NCBI RefSeq assembly: GCF_035918235.1
Contig: NZ_CP109485.1
Location: 4,526,001 to 4,590,000 of the forward strand
From: Streptomyces sp. NBC_01445
GTDB taxonomy: Bacteria; Actinomycetota; Actinomycetes; Streptomycetales; Streptomycetaceae
DNA length: 64,000 nt
Reading direction: 5' to 3'
How positions within the stretch are numbered: position 1 is the stretch's first letter; each line of letters starts with the position of its first letter. The position numbers and the translations under genes are program-made. The notes beneath the pieces were generated by a model, which saw only the letters and a list, made by a program, of their open reading frames with translations, made no database searches and had not been told where the DNA came from. Of this stretch, positions 44,217 to 54,092 are shown piece by piece.

Positions 44217-45069
44217 CGTTCGCGTTCCGTTCGGCGGCCTCGACAACGTTCACGAGGAGCTGGGCACGGGTCATGGGGCCGACGCCGCCCGGGTTCGGGG
44301 AGATCCACCCGGCGACCTCGGTGACGCCCGGGTGCACATCGCCGACGATCTTGCCGTTCTCGTCACGCGAGACGCCGACGTCGAGCACGGCGGCGCCCGG
44401 CTTGATGTCCTCGGGCTTGATCAGGTGCGGGACCCCCGCGGCGGCCACGACGATGTCGGCGCGCTTGAGGTGGGCGGCCAGGTCACGGGTGCCGGTGTGG
44501 CACTGGGTGACCGTCGCGTTCTCGGACTTGCGGGTGAGCAGCAGCGGCATCGGGCGGCCGATGGTGACGCCGCGGCCGACGACCACGACCTCCGCGCCGT
44601 TGATCTCCACACCGTGCTCGCGCAGCAGCGTGATGATGCCGAAGGGGGTGCAGGGCAGCGGCGCCGGCTCGTTCAGGACGAGGCGGCCGAGGTTCATCGG
44701 GTGCAGGCCGTCCGCGTCCTTGGCCGGGTCCATCAGCTCCAGGATGCGGTTCTCGTCGATGCCCTTGGGCAGCGGGAGCTGGACGATGTAGCCGGTGCAG
44801 GCGGGGTCCTCGTTGAGCTCGCGGACGACCGCCTCGATCTCCTCCTGCGTGGCGGTGGCCGGCAGGTGGCGCTGGATGGAGGCGATGCCGACCTGGGCGC
44901 AGTCGCGATGCTTGCCCGCGACGTACTTCTGGCTGCCCGGGTCCTCACCGACCAGGACGGTGCCGAGGCCGGGCGTGACGCCCTTCTCCCTCAGGGCCGC
45001 CACACGGGCGGACAGATCGGACTTGATCGTGGCTGCGGTGGCCTTGCCATCGAGAATCTGGGCGGTCAT
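44206..45069 (-). CDS. folD: Bifunctional methylene-THF dehydrogenase / methenyl-THF cyclohydrolase
   Basis: This 287-residue FolD protein has [30 protein letters not shown] (catalytic Lys in the YxxxK-type motif), [21 protein letters not shown], the NADP loop [16 protein letters not shown] and PGGVGPMT near the end. It makes 10-formyl-THF for purine synthesis (purN and purH in this window). ATG 45069 (MTAQILDG) is the family start; a longer in-frame lead from 45183 is not supported. It leads the DUF3017 gene. Confidence 0.95.
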   Translation of the reverse strand: MTAQILDGKATAATIKSDLSARVAALREKGVTPGLGTVLVGEDPGSQKYVAGKHRDCAQVGIASIQRHLPATATQEEIEAVVRELNEDPACTGYIVQLPLPKGIDENRILELMDPAKDADGLHPMNLGRLVLNEPAPLPCTPFGIITLLREHGVEINGAEVVVVGRGVTIGRPMPLLLTRKSENATVTQCHTGTRDLAAHLKRADIVVAAAGVPHLIKPEDIKPGAAVLDVGVSRDENGKIVGDVHPGVTEVAGWISPNPGGVGPMTRAQLLVNVVEAAERNANGVG

Positions 45070-45304
45070 GCCCCCATCTTCGCGGATGGGACCGCCCCGG
45101 TTCCAATCCGGGCGTCCCAGCTTGATCACCGTTGTTGCACTTCCACAACGCATACGGAATGCGGCTGGACAAATAAGCCGCACCTAAAGAACCATGAGCG
45201 GCAACAGTGCCGCGGGCAGTACCGGGGGGACGACCGCTCTGTAGACCTTTCCTCCACTTGGTGCCGCGCGTTGTCCCCGCACTAAGGCAACGGAGGAAAA
45301 AGCC
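45070..45304. promoter_or_regulatory. Divergent promoter region folD / proline-rich membrane gene
   Basis: An inverted pair CGTTGT (45130-45135) and ACAACG (45145-45150) lies 60-80 bp upstream of folD and could be an operator. GCGGCT/AGCCGC (around 45160-45180) encloses an AT-rich GGACAAATA. GGAGGAAAAA (45292-45301) is the ribosome site of the rightward gene. No gene is seen. Confidence 0.5.
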
Positions 45305-45946
45305 ATGAGTTTCGGCGACCCGAACAACCCCTACGGTCCGCCGCAGGGTCAGCCCGGCCAGCAGCCGGGCTACCCGCCGCAGGCACCCCAGGCGCCCCAG
45401 GGCCAGCCCGGCTACGGATACCCGCAGGCACCGCAGGGCGTCCCGCCGCAGCAGGGCTACGGCTACCCGCAGGGCCAGCCCGCGTACCCCGGCTTCCCCG
45501 GCGGCAACCAGATGCCGATCGAGATGCCCGGCCTGATGAAGACCGCGCGTGTGCTCCTCTTCATCCTCGCCGGCTTCCAGCTCCTGATCGGCATCATCCT
45601 GGGCGTCACCGTCGGCGCCGCCCAGGACGTGTCCAACGGCGTCGGCTCGGGCGACGCCACGGACACGCTGGCCGGGCTCGGGTTCCTCTTCGCCGCCCTC
45701 ATGGTGGCCCTCGGCGCCCTGTCGATCTTCCTGGGCGTGAAGTTCAAGAACGGCGGCAGCGGCATCCGCATCACGACGATCGTCTACGCGTCGCTGATGA
45801 TCATCGGTGGCCTCGTGAACCTCGTCAACGGCGGCGGCGGTTCGGCGACCTTCGGCGGACTCATCTCGCTCGCCATCGCCGGCATCATCCTCGGCTCCAT
45901 GGTGAACAGCGCCGCGACCACCTGGTTCAACCGCCCGCGCTACTGA
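45305..45946 (+). CDS. Proline/glutamine-rich N-terminus membrane protein
   Basis: This is a 213-residue protein. Residues 1-68 are low-complexity Pro/Gln/Gly/Tyr (repeats like QPGYGYPQAPQG), followed by four membrane segments (about 78-98, 120-143, 152-173 and 180-203). Such tails are common on actinomycete envelope proteins and may bind cytoplasmic partners; no function is recognised. A strong GGAGGAAAAAGCC ribosome site precedes ATG 45305. A hairpin terminator follows. Confidence 0.85.
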   Translation: MSFGDPNNPYGPPQGQPGQQPGYPPQAPQAPQGQPGYGYPQAPQGVPPQQGYGYPQGQPAYPGFPGGNQMPIEMPGLMKTARVLLFILAGFQLLIGIILGVTVGAAQDVSNGVGSGDATDTLAGLGFLFAALMVALGALSIFLGVKFKNGGSGIRITTIVYASLMIIGGLVNLVNGGGGSATFGGLISLAIAGIILGSMVNSAATTWFNRPRY

Positions 45947-45987
45947 TCGCGCTCGCGGCGAACCAGGGGTTTCCCGCCGTCACCCGT

Positions 45988-46027
45988 AAGGGCCGCGCTC
46001 TCCCGTCACAAGGGGAGCGCGGCCCTT
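45988..46027 (+). terminator. Hairpin after the proline-rich membrane gene
   Basis: AAGGGCCGCGCTCTCCC (45988-46004) pairs with GGGGAGCGCGGCCCTT (46012-46027) with one bulge; the loop is GTCACAA. It lies 41 bp after the stop. Confidence 0.85.
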
Positions 46028-46076
46028 CGCCGTCCCCCTAGGCTGTCGGGTTGTCCGGCTGGGAGAGGACTGGCTT

Positions 46077-46400
46077 TTGTACAGCATCGTCGTCGTGCCC
46101 CCACAGACCGAACCACCGTGCAGGGAAGCCCAGTTCAGGCTCGTTCCGGTGAGCGGCTCACCTTCTGTCCGTGCGGTCGGCCGCTACACCTGCGTGGTCT
46201 CCGGCCGGCTCCGGGAACCGGCCGAACTCCCGGGAAACCGCTGGGTCCTGATCGCCACCGGATACGTCACCTCCGCCGAGCGCGTAAACATGTCGCACCG
46301 GGGCCCGCGAAGCGCAGGGCCTTCGCGGCACGGATGGAGCACTACCTCAAGGAGTACACCCGCGCGGCGGCCGGTGACTCTCGCAGATCTGAGGTACCGG
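46077..46400 (+). pseudogene. Unrecognised degenerate coding remnant
   Basis: Two short frames seem to continue each other. One reads YTCVVSGRLREP...NRWVLIATGYVTSAERVN, ending near 46290. A second, in another frame, resumes as AKRRAFAARMEHYLKEYTRAAAG (about 46300-46370). No start, ribosome site or complete domain is seen. The join would need a frameshift near 46300. I cannot name the ancestor. The patch belongs to the accessory stretch around the TnpB gene. Confidence 0.35.
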
Positions 46401-46461
46401 CGCGCGGCGGCCGCTGGGACGGTGACTCCACTCCACCGACTCGGTGGACGGAAGTCTCCAT

Positions 46462-46742
46462 TCCCCCACCGGAACGTTCTCGAAGGCCACGCTGAACTGC
46501 GGCTACGGCCACCTGTGCATGACGGGCAACGGCACGAACTTCGACTTCTACAAGTGTCAGCGCTGGACGTCCACAACTGGACCGGGGACGGCCCGTTCAT
46601 CAACCACCAGACGCCCGGCACCGTCGCCAAGTTCTACAACAAGGACGGCATCCGGTGGACGTCGAGGGCCTACGAGTCCGGCCGGGCGACGTGGGACCCG
46701 ATCTGGTCCCTCCAGCCCTGCGGAGCGTCTCTAACCAGCTAA
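46462..46742 (+). pseudogene. Frameshifted remnant resembling a peptidase-inhibitor I36-type secreted protein
   Basis: One frame gives TFSKATLNCGYGHLCMTGNGTNFDFYKCQRW. After a one-base shift at about 46566 the next frame continues DVHNWTGDGPFINHQTPGTVAKFYNKDGIRW ... YESGRATWDPIWSLQPC to TAA at 46740-46742. Together they look like a small cysteine-containing secreted protein of the I36/SMPI or beta-gamma-crystallin-like type. Loss of one G in TGG(G)ACGTC explains the break; a sequencing error is an alternative. The signal peptide is missing. Confidence 0.5.
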
Positions 46743-48705
46743 GCGATCCCATGTCAGACGTGGTGTCTGGCAACGGGATCGCCCACCGTGGTGGGGTGGC
46801 GTGGGCGTGCAGGTGGAAGCCCGCGCCCAGTGCCGCTCCTCGTGGCTGGTGCCGGTTGGTGGGTGTGCTGATCGTTGTCACGCCCTGGTGCCGGTGGGCT
46901 GCGCGGGGCAGCCGGGTCCGGTCCGTGTGAGCGTGTCCCTCCGGACGCTTGCCCGCCGGACCTGTGGGTCTGGTGGGGGAGGGTGTCCGGCGTCGCCTGG
47001 GCGTCGGACGTGTGGCTCGAGGCCGGGTGGGGCCGGTCTTGGACCGGTCGTTCCGGCTGGTCTTGTCGGCACTCGGCGTGATGACTGCACGGGTTTCGAG
47101 CTTGTCCACCACCGCGCGGATCACCATCGCGCCCCTGGCGCGGTCGGTGACGGTCTTGGTCTGGTGGGTGAGGCCGCGTGCCGCGATACGTCGCCACGCG
47201 CCGTGGTCGCGGTCGCCCTGCCACAGGCAGGAGGGGCAGAGGGCCCATTTCCAGCCGGGCGTGGTGGGCCGGTCGGGGGCTTTGCGGTGCCGCAGCGGGG
47301 TGAGGCACTGGGGGCAGTGCTTGGAAGTGTTGCGCGCCGGGACGGTGACGACGGCGATACCTACTTCGGCGGCGAGGTGGCGCATGCGGACCACGATCTG
47401 CCCGCGCACCTGCTGGGAGAGGCGGGTGTTCAAGGTACGGCCCATACCCTTGGCTTCCATCGACCGCAGGTCTTCGACATAGATCACCGTGGCCGAGGCG
47501 GTGATGGCCTGATCCACCGTCCAGCGGGCGGCAGCCCACGCCAGAGCGTCGTTGAGGTGGGCACGCCGGTCGCAGACATGCCGGATCTCGTCCCGCAGGA
47601 TGTGGTGCCTGCCCGTCAAGGCGTGCTGTTCGTCTCCTGCGGTGAGCCGTTCGTAGTGGTCGGCCTTGGTGTGCAGGTGCTCGGACAAACGGCGCAGGCG
47701 GTGCTGTCTGGCGAGGATACCGGCTGCCCGGAACTGTCCGCCGGAGCCGAGGGCGGTGATCTGGCCGTCGTCGTGCAGGCGCGCGGCACCGACGGACAGC
47801 AGGGTGTTCAGGCCCCAGTCCACGCCCAGCGCGATGGTGTGCCCGGTCCGCCGCGTCCTGGGGACGGCGTGGGTGTAGGCGAGATCGGCACGGACTTGGC
47901 CGCCGTTCACGCGCAGGGTGGGCAGGTGGACAACCGCGCCAGCAGGGACAGTCGGGGGAAGCGTGATCGGGCAGGCCACCCAGGTCCAGTCCTTGTAGGA
48001 GGCGGGATCGGGGCGGGTGGGGAGCTGGAGGCGCAGCAGTGCGCGGCCTGGCTCGTCGGTGCGTTCGATGGTGGCCTGCTGCCCGTCGCACGCCGAGAGC
48101 AGCAGCATGCGTGCGATGCGGGGCGTGGCCTCCAGCTCGAACACATCGAGCGGCATCCGGCCCGTCATCCGGACGAACGCCGTCACCTGCCGAGTACGGG
48201 ATTTGATCACATTCGACGGCAGGAACTGCCCGCCCGGCACCGCCCCGCGCACCGCGGCCCACTCCTCGGCAGTCCGCCTGTCCGGGGCACCCGGCCACGT
48301 AGTGAGGACCCCGGCCGTCAGGTCGGCACGCCACTTCGCCGCCCGCAGCACGCGCCCGGCCTGCTCCTGGGCCATCCGCACGATCCGGTCATTGGCCTTG
48401 ACACCCCCGGCCGGTGCGGTGGTCCAGCCCAGACGGCGCAGCGCCATCCACGCGTTCGACGGCAGCGCCCGGCCCCCGGCATCCTCACCCGAGGCCAACA
48501 CGTCCACATCGGCGCAATTCCAGTGCCGGGCCAGCAGGTCGGCGGCCATCACGGACACCAGACCGGCAGCCCATCCCACCCGCTCCGCCAGCACCGCTGC
48601 GGCGAGGACCTCGCCAGTTCTCTCATCCACCCCGGTACGCAGCAGGCTACGGGCACACGCGGTACGGGACGTCTCACCCTCACCGAGCGGAAGCCTCCGA
48701 CTCAC
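46600..48705 (-). CDS. TnpB-type (IS200/IS605 OrfB-like) RuvC endonuclease, large form
   Basis: This 701-residue protein has an N-terminal ~285-residue helical/beta region, then a split RuvC nuclease: ALGVDWGLN (D296), VIYVEDLRS (E411) and GDRDHGAWRRIAARG (D500). A zinc ribbon CPQC...CPSC (C464, C467, C490, C493) is inserted before the last motif. All catalytic residues are kept, so it may be active as an RNA-guided nicking/cleaving enzyme like TnpB. It is larger than the usual ~400 residues. The C-terminal ~150 residues are Arg/Thr/Pro-rich, and the last ~45 translate the antisense of the I36-like remnant, so the true coding end is doubtful. GTG 48705 follows GGAAGGGAGGGG. No TnpA gene adjoins. 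Confidence 0.85.
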   Translation of the reverse strand: MSRRLPLGEGETSRTACARSLLRTGVDERTGEVLAAAVLAERVGWAAGLVSVMAADLLARHWNCADVDVLASGEDAGGRALPSNAWMALRRLGWTTAPAGGVKANDRIVRMAQEQAGRVLRAAKWRADLTAGVLTTWPGAPDRRTAEEWAAVRGAVPGGQFLPSNVIKSRTRQVTAFVRMTGRMPLDVFELEATPRIARMLLLSACDGQQATIERTDEPGRALLRLQLPTRPDPASYKDWTWVACPITLPPTVPAGAVVHLPTLRVNGGQVRADLAYTHAVPRTRRTGHTIALGVDWGLNTLLSVGAARLHDDGQITALGSGGQFRAAGILARQHRLRRLSEHLHTKADHYERLTAGDEQHALTGRHHILRDEIRHVCDRRAHLNDALAWAAARWTVDQAITASATVIYVEDLRSMEAKGMGRTLNTRLSQQVRGQIVVRMRHLAAEVGIAVVTVPARNTSKHCPQCLTPLRHRKAPDRPTTPGWKWALCPSCLWQGDRDHGAWRRIAARGLTHQTKTVTDRARGAMVIRAVVDKLETRAVITPSADKTSRNDRSKTGPTRPRATRPTPRRRRTPSPTRPTGPAGKRPEGHAHTDRTRLPRAAHRHQGVTTISTPTNRHQPRGAALGAGFHLHAHATPPRWAIPLPDTTSDMGSLSWLETLRRAGGTRSGPTSPGRTRRPSTSTGCRPCCRTWRRCRASGG
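46743..46782. repeat. Perfect hairpin at the edge of the TnpB locus
   Basis: GCGATCCC (46743-46750) and GGGATCGC (46775-46782) enclose a second stem CAGAC/GTCTG (46755-46759, 46765-46769). It starts right after the stop of the I36-like remnant. It could be that gene's terminator or the right-end structure of a TnpB element. Confidence 0.7.
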
Positions 48706-48760
48706 CCCCGCCCCTCCCTTCCCGCCCCCAGTGCTGTCATCCAATCAACGACACCCATGA
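46743..48760 (-). mobile_element. Candidate TnpB-encoding element (limits tentative)
   Basis: The region carries the large TnpB gene, lies between a broken remnant and housekeeping purH, and ends on one side at the double hairpin. On the other side the first ~60 bp upstream of the start are less GC-rich. No target duplication or matching end could be read, so the limits are guesses. Confidence 0.4.
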
Positions 48761-48931
48761 GAAAAGGTCACGCATTCGATCTACGCACCCACATACGACA
48801 CCGAGACCGCTAATGGACACACGGCATGACGCCGGCCCACGACACATCACTACGGATCCCAGAGGAAACAGGTGAGCCTGACAGCCACGGGCGACAGGGC
48901 CGACAGGGCCGACAGGGCCGACAGGTCACGG
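48706..48931. other. Intergenic region upstream of tnpB
   Basis: No gene is seen. The AT-richer part 48735-48860 probably holds the tnpB promoter. At 48892-48924 a 10-bp unit GGGCCGACAG-like repeats three to four times. This is too short and spacer-less for a CRISPR array. Confidence 0.5.
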
Positions 48932-48985
48932 CACACGACCGCGGGCCGTGCCTTCACGGGGGAAGGCACGGCCCGCGGTCGTGTG
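48932..48985. terminator. Very strong hairpin after purH, 24-bp perfect stem
   Basis: CACACGACCGCGGGCCGTGC plus CTTC (48932-48955) pairs without mismatch with 48962-48985 around a six-base loop (ACGGGG), 14 bp after the purH stop. It separates the purine operon from the accessory patch. Confidence 0.92.
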
Positions 48986-48999
48986 CTGCTCGCTGAGAC

Positions 49000-50562
49000 C
49001 TAGTGGAAGAAGTGGCGCGTGCCGGTGAAGTACATCGTCACGCCCGCCTTCTTCGCAGCCTCGACGACCTGCTCGTCACGGATGGAACCGCCGGGCTGGA
49101 CGATCGCCTTCACACCGGCGTCGATCAGGATCTGCGGCCCGTCCGGGAACGGGAAGAACGCGTCCGACGCGGCGAACGAACCGCGCGCCCGCTCCTCGCC
49201 GGCCCGCTCCACGGCCAGCTTGCAGGAGTCGACGCGGTTGACCTGGCCCATGCCGACGCCGACCGAGGCGCCGTCCTTGGCCAGCAGGATCGCGTTGCTC
49301 TTCACCGCGCGGCACGCCTTCCAGGCGAACGCCAGCTCGTCGAGCTCGCCCGGGGACAGCGCGTCGCCCGTCGCGAGGGTCCAGCTCGCCGGGTTGTCTC
49401 CGTCGGCCTGGACGCGGTCGGTGACCTGGAGGAGCGCGCCGCCGTCGATCTGCTTCGTCTCGACGAGCGCCGACGGGCCCTGGTGGGCGCGCAGCACGCG
49501 GATGTTCTTCTTCTTGGTGAGGGCCTCGAGCGCGCCGTCCTCGTACTCGGGCGCGACGATGACCTCGGTGAAGATGTCCGCGACCTGCTCGGCCATCTCC
49601 TTCGTCACCGGCCGGTTGACGGCGATGACGCCGCCGAATGCGGACATCGGGTCACAGGCGTGCGCCTTGCGGTGCGCCTCGGCGACGCTCGACGCGACCG
49701 CGATGCCGCACGGGTTGGCGTGCTTGATGATCGCGACGCACGGGTCGTCGTGGTCGTACGCGGCACGGCGCGCGGCGTCCGTGTCTGTGTAGTTGTTGTA
49801 CGACATCTCCTTGCCGTGCAGCTGCTCGGCCTCCGCGAGACCGCCGGTGCCGTCGACGTAGAGGGCGGCGGCCTGGTGCGGGTTCTCGCCGTAGCGCAGG
49901 ACGTTCTTGCGCCCGTACGTCGCGCCGAGGAACTCGGGGAGGCCGCTCTCGTCGGCGGCCGCGTAGCCGTCGGCGAACCAGGACGCGACCGCGACGTCGT
50001 ACGCCGCCGTGTGCTGGAAGGCCTCGCCGGCGAGGCGCTTGCGGGCGGTCAGGTCGAAGCCGCCGTCGCGAACGGCCGACAGGGCGTCGGCGTACCGGGC
50101 GGGGCTGGTGACGACGGCCACCGACGGGTGGTTCTTGGCGGCGGCGCGCACCATCGAGGGGCCGCCGATGTCGATCTGCTCGACGCACTCGTCGGGAGTG
50201 GCGCCCGAGGCGACGGTCTCCTTGAAGGGGTACAGGTTCACGACGACGAGCTGGAAGGGCTCCACGCCGAGCTCGGCGAGCTGGCGCTGGTGGTCCTCCA
50301 GGCGCAGGTCGGCGAGGATGCCCGCGTGGATCTTCGGGTGCAGCGTCTTGACGCGCCCGTCGAGGCACTCGGGGAAGCCCGTGAGCTCCTCGACCTTGGT
50401 GACGGGCACTCCGGCGGCGGCGATCTTCGCAGCGGTCGAGCCGGTCGACACCAGCTCCACGCCCGCCTCGTGCAGCCCGCGCGCGAGGTCTTCCAGACCG
50501 GTCTTGTCGTAGACGCTGACGAGCGCCCGGCGAATGGGCCGCTTGTTGCTCTCGGCGGTCAC
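49000..50562 (-). CDS. purH: Bifunctional AICAR transformylase / IMP cyclohydrolase
   Basis: This 520-residue enzyme has an N-terminal MGS-type cyclohydrolase domain (about 10-140: [49 protein letters not shown]) and a C-terminal transformylase (about 200-520) with IIKHANPCG and [11 protein letters not shown]. It catalyses the last two steps of IMP synthesis and consumes ZMP, the signal sensed by the glyA riboswitch. The ATG overlaps the purN stop (ATGA), so the two are coupled. Confidence 0.96.
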   Translation of the reverse strand: MTAESNKRPIRRALVSVYDKTGLEDLARGLHEAGVELVSTGSTAAKIAAAGVPVTKVEELTGFPECLDGRVKTLHPKIHAGILADLRLEDHQRQLAELGVEPFQLVVVNLYPFKETVASGATPDECVEQIDIGGPSMVRAAAKNHPSVAVVTSPARYADALSAVRDGGFDLTARKRLAGEAFQHTAAYDVAVASWFADGYAAADESGLPEFLGATYGRKNVLRYGENPHQAAALYVDGTGGLAEAEQLHGKEMSYNNYTDTDAARRAAYDHDDPCVAIIKHANPCGIAVASSVAEAHRKAHACDPMSAFGGVIAVNRPVTKEMAEQVADIFTEVIVAPEYEDGALEALTKKKNIRVLRAHQGPSALVETKQIDGGALLQVTDRVQADGDNPASWTLATGDALSPGELDELAFAWKACRAVKSNAILLAKDGASVGVGMGQVNRVDSCKLAVERAGEERARGSFAASDAFFPFPDGPQILIDAGVKAIVQPGGSIRDEQVVEAAKKAGVTMYFTGTRHFFH

Positions 50563-51173
50563 TGGATAACTACCTTTCGTCCCTCAATGCGATAGCCGTT
50601 GCGGGCCAGACGCCCCACGACATCGACGAGCAGCCTGCGCTCGACTTCCTTGATGCGCTCGTGCAGAGCGCTCGCGTCGTCCTCGTCCCGGACCTCGACC
50701 ACGCCCTGGGCGATGATCGGGCCGGTGTCGACGCCGTCGTCGACGAAGTGGACGGTGCATCCGGTGACCTTGGCGCCGTACGCGAGCGCGTCGCGCACAC
50801 CATGGGCTCCGGGAAAACTGGGGAGCAGGGCGGGGTGCGTGTTCACGAACCGCCCGCCGAACCGGGCGAGGAACTCCTTGCCCACGATCTTCATGAACCC
50901 GGCCGAGACCACGAGGTCCGGCTCGTACGCCGCCGTGGCCTCGGCGAGCGCCCGGTCCCACTCCTCGCGGGTGGCGAAGTCCTTCACCCGGCAGACGAAG
51001 GTGGGCAGCCCGGCGCGCTCGGCGCGCTCGAGCCCGGCGATGGAGTCACGGTCGGCGCCGACGGCCACGATCTCGGCGCCGTAACCCTCCGCGCCCTCGG
51101 CCGCGAGGGCGTCGAGCAGAGCCTGCAGATTCGTGCCTGATCCGGAGACCAGCACGACGAGCCGCTTGGCCAC
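50559..51173 (-). CDS. purN: Phosphoribosylglycinamide formyltransferase
   Basis: This 204-residue GART has [59 protein letters not shown] (catalytic Asn/His) and [13 protein letters not shown]. It transfers a formyl group from 10-formyl-THF to GAR. GTG 51173 (VAKRLVVL) is chosen as the family start; ATG 51224 is an upstream alternative. It leads the purN-purH operon, the order conserved with M. tuberculosis Rv0956-Rv0957. Confidence 0.94.
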   Translation of the reverse strand: MAKRLVVLVSGSGTNLQALLDALAAEGAEGYGAEIVAVGADRDSIAGLERAERAGLPTFVCRVKDFATREEWDRALAEATAAYEPDLVVSAGFMKIVGKEFLARFGGRFVNTHPALLPSFPGAHGVRDALAYGAKVTGCTVHFVDDGVDTGPIIAQGVVEVRDEDDASALHERIKEVERRLLVDVVGRLARNGYRIEGRKVVIQ

Positions 51174-51436
51174 AGCGAGGGCCTTTCTCGGGAGTGCGTT
51201 TGTAGGGTCGCACAAAGGCTTCATGGTTCCCGATACGGGGAACTCTACGAAGCGGTCGACCGTCAGCAACGATACCGGCACATGGAGCGGCCCCCACGGG
51301 ACGGGGGCGCGGCCGGAAGGTAGCGTCTGTGGCGGATTCGCCACCGAAGGAACGCCGCCCGCTTGCGGGGCGTTCACTTGAGAACGGGCTCGCCCGCAGC
51401 CGCGCCACGATCGATCTAGGGGAAGACGCACACCTG
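51174..51436. other. Divergent promoter region purN / membrane gene
   Basis: No gene is seen. The stretch 51200-51290 is relatively AT-rich and should contain the purN promoter. No ZTP or purine riboswitch motif was found. GTG 51329 could extend the rightward gene. Confidence 0.5.
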
Positions 51437-52234
51437 ATGCCGGACCGAAGCCTCCGCCTGCCGCTGCTGCCCGCCGGCTCGACCCTGTTGCGCGAAGGCC
51501 GTCCCACGCCTCCTCCGCCCCAGGACACACCGCCCAAGTCCTCCGATTCCTCCAAGCCGTCCAAGCCGTCCAAGGACGACAACCCGTTCGCGCCGCCGCC
51601 GGAGGGCTCGCCCGACCGCCCGTGGCAGCCGCGCCGCCCCGAGGGCGGTCAGGACGGCCAGGGCGACGGGTCGGGCGGGGACCGGAACCCGTGGGGCGGT
51701 CAGTGGAGCGACCGGCAGCCGGGCCGCGCCCAGGGCGGCCGCTTCGGCGACCGTCCCGGCCAGGGCGGCGGTCCGGGCGGTCAGGGCGGACCCGAAGGCC
51801 CCCAGGGGCCCGGCTCCGGCATGCGCTGGGACCCGACGGACCCGGCCCAGCGCCGCGCTCGCTACGCACTGCTCTCCGGCATGTGGGGCTTCTTCTTCGC
51901 ACTGTTCAGCTGGCCTTACGTGGCTCTGCTGCTCGGCGCGCTCGCCCTGTACTGGGGCATCACCGCCCTGCGCGCCAAGCCCCGCACGCCGAACCCGGAC
52001 GCCCCGGCGCCCACCGGTCCCGCCGCCGGTTCGAGACCGCAGACCACGGCGGCCGTCAGCGGCCTGGTCACCGGCTCCCTCGCCCTGGCCCTGGTCGCCG
52101 CCACGTTCACGGCCCAGCTGGTCTACAGCGACTACTACACGTGCGTGAACGACGCGCTGACCAGCGCGTCCCAGAAGGCGTGCAACGACAAGCTCCCGAA
52201 GGAACTGCGCACACTGCTCGGCACGCGCGACTAG
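51437..52234 (+). CDS. Membrane protein with long Pro/Gly/Gln-rich N-terminus
   Basis: This is a 265-residue protein. Residues ~25-130 are low-complexity ([26 protein letters not shown]), followed by two membrane segments ([27 protein letters not shown] and [24 protein letters not shown]). A short outer end has two cysteines ([18 protein letters not shown]), which may form a disulfide. ATG 51437 has AGGGGAAG eleven bases upstream. By position it resembles the small membrane protein beside perM in mycobacteria (Rv0954), tentatively. Its stop overlaps the convergent PerM-like gene by 4 bp. Confidence 0.8.
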   Translation: MPDRSLRLPLLPAGSTLLREGRPTPPPPQDTPPKSSDSSKPSKPSKDDNPFAPPPEGSPDRPWQPRRPEGGQDGQGDGSGGDRNPWGGQWSDRQPGRAQGGRFGDRPGQGGGPGGQGGPEGPQGPGSGMRWDPTDPAQRRARYALLSGMWGFFFALFSWPYVALLLGALALYWGITALRAKPRTPNPDAPAPTGPAAGSRPQTTAAVSGLVTGSLALALVAATFTAQLVYSDYYTCVNDALTSASQKACNDKLPKELRTLLGTRD

Positions 52235-53982
52235 GGAGTGTCCAGCGGGCGGGGCTCTTCGGGGGCCGCGCCCGGGCCCCTGTTCGAGCCCGCCTCAGGT
52301 TCCGTGTCCCTGCTCGTGTCGGACGCCTCCTTGAGCGCTGCCCAGCGCGCTTCCCTCGTGGCCTCGCCCGGCCAGGCGTCGCCCGCCCGGACGGGCCCGT
52401 CCGGGAAGGGGAAGGGGTCCACGGAGAAGGGGTCGGCGGAGAACGGGTCCGCGGGGAAGAAGTCGTACGGCTCGAACGCGGCGTCGCCCGACGGGGTCCT
52501 CCCGGCCTGCGCCGCCCCCTCCCGGCGCCGTCGCGGCAGCCAGTTCCTCGGCGACGGGATCCGGGGGCGCCGCCACCACGACGGGGCCCGCTCCTCGAGG
52601 GATTCCTCGGTCCGCTCCTCGGCCCGCTCCTCAGCCGATTCCCCGGCCCGTTCCCCGCCCGTTTCGCCGACCCGCTCATCGCGCGGCACCCTGACCCGCC
52701 ACGCCCGCAGCCCCACGGTCACCGGCACCCCCACCAGCGCCGTCCATCCCGCCGCCGCGAGCCCGGTCAGCCACCCCACGGGTCCGAACTCCGCGAGCCC
52801 CGCGACGCCCATCGGACCGCCGGCCGCCACCGCGAGCCCCGCGAAGGCCAGCCCGCACAGCACCGCCGCGACGCCCGCCGCCATCGCCGTACGCCCCCGC
52901 GACCACGCCTCGTCCCGCTCCCCGTGCCGGGGCGCCGCCGCCCCCGCCACGAACCACGCCACCGTCAGCCCGGCCACGACCGGCACCGCGCCCGCCGACC
53001 AGTTGAGCGTCGACCCGGGGCCCGGCTCCGGCACCGCCGCGAGCAGCGGGAAGGCGGGCAGCAGCGGCCCCGACGACACCCCGAGCGGCCCGGCCACACT
53101 CCCCCCGCCGAGCGCGAAGCCGGGACCGAGCGCGTACGCGGCGCCCCACACCGCCGCGTTCGGCACCAGCGCGGCGGCCAGCAGGAGCACCGCGGCCCGT
53201 CCCGACCACACGTCCGTGAGCTGCTCGAACGAATGCCGCACCGCCTCGGCGTGCCACAGCGTCGACGCCGCCACGACCAGCGCGCCGCCCGCCACGAGCA
53301 CGAGCGCCCCGGCGGCCGCGGCCCGCGCGGCGACCGGCAGCAGACGGCGTACGAACACCTCGCGCTCGCCGTCCTGGACGGCGTCGAGACGATGGCGCCG
53401 GAGCGCGGGCAACGGGATGCGCGGGCGGCCGTGGGCCGTCCAGATCCCGGCGCCCGCGGCGGCCACGGCGACGACCGTCAGATGCGCGGTGACGCTCGGC
53501 CAGGACGGCCGCAGCTCACCGTCCGACGCGTAGAACGCGGCGCCGCCGCCCACCAGCAGATAGCCGATCACGATCCCGCCCCACGCGGTCCGCCAGGCCG
53601 TCTGCGGCGCGTCCCCGTCGTCGGCGCCCTCCACCGCGTCACGCGCCGCGCGGTGCAGCAGCCACACCGGAATCACCAGAAGGAGCAGTGGCGCGACGCC
53701 GATCGGCGCCGGGGTCCCCGAGAGCGTGTCCGTCCTGACGACCTCGGCGCCGTGCGCGAGCAGCCACAGCGCGGCGGCGGCGTGCAGGGCCCCGCCGGGA
53801 CCGCTGTCCGGGTAGGGCGAGCTGATCCACAGCACCATGACGAGCACGGCGGACGAGCCGAGCCCGAGGCCGGCCGCGACGACCCCGCCGAACAGGCAGG
53901 CGGCGGGCCCCGGGGAGCGGTCACGCACGCGGGAGAGCAGGAGCGGCAACGACAGGCCACGGTCGGTCATTTGGGTCACGCG
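52231..53982 (-). CDS. DUF6350/PerM-type polytopic membrane protein
   Basis: This 583-residue protein has about ten membrane segments (residues ~25-420) and a charged C-terminal tail rich in Glu/Arg ([18 protein letters not shown]), then [15 protein letters not shown] repeats. It matches the actinobacterial DUF6350 family, whose M. tuberculosis member PerM (Rv0955) is a divisome-associated protein next to purN and sucCD. Here too it lies between purN-purH and sucCD, so orthology is likely. The start is GTG 53982 (VTQMTDRG); ATG 53970 is possible. Divergent from the XRE-sigma fusion gene. Confidence 0.85.
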   Translation of the reverse strand, partial: RVTQMTDRGLSLPLLLSRVRDRSPGPAACLFGGVVAAGLGLGSSAVLVMVLWISSPYPDSGPGGALHAAAALWLLAHGAEVVRTDTLSGTPAPIGVAPLLLLVIPVWLLHRAARDAVEGADDGDAPQTAWRTAWGGIVIGYLLVGGGAAFYASDGELRPSWPSVTAHLTVVAVAAAGAGIWTAHGRPRIPLPALRRHRLDAVQDGEREVFVRRLLPVAARAAAAGALVLVAGGALVVAASTLWHAEAVRHSFEQLTDVWSGRAAVLLLAAALVPNAAVWGAAYALGPGFALGGGSVAGPLGVSSGPLLPAFPLLAAVPEPGPGSTLNWSAGAVPVVAGLTVAWFVAGAAAPRHGERDEAWSRGRTAMAAGVAAVLCGLAFAGLAVAAGGPMGVAGLAEFGPVGWLTGLAAAGWTALVGVPVTVGLRAWRVRVPRDERVGETGGERAGESAEERAEERTEESLEERAPSWWRRPRIPSPRNWLPRRRREGAAQAGRTPSGDAAFEPYDFFPADPFSADPFSVDPFPFPDGPVRAGDAWPGEATREARWAALKEASDTSRDTEPEAGSNRGPGAAPEEPRPLDTP

Positions 53983-54092
53983 GCCATGCTCCCAACGACG
54001 CACGCTTTATTCGTGTAACAGGCGAAGACCGGATGTGTCGCTCAAGATACGTTTATGCACTTATTCACGCGAAAGGGTGTGTGGAGTCCCCT

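Noticed and set aside
48892..48924. Tandem GGGCCGACAG repeats near a Cas12-like nuclease, possible CRISPR remnant
   Set aside because: The units are 10 bp and directly abutting with no spacers. The nuclease is better explained as TnpB, and no cas1/cas2 is present.
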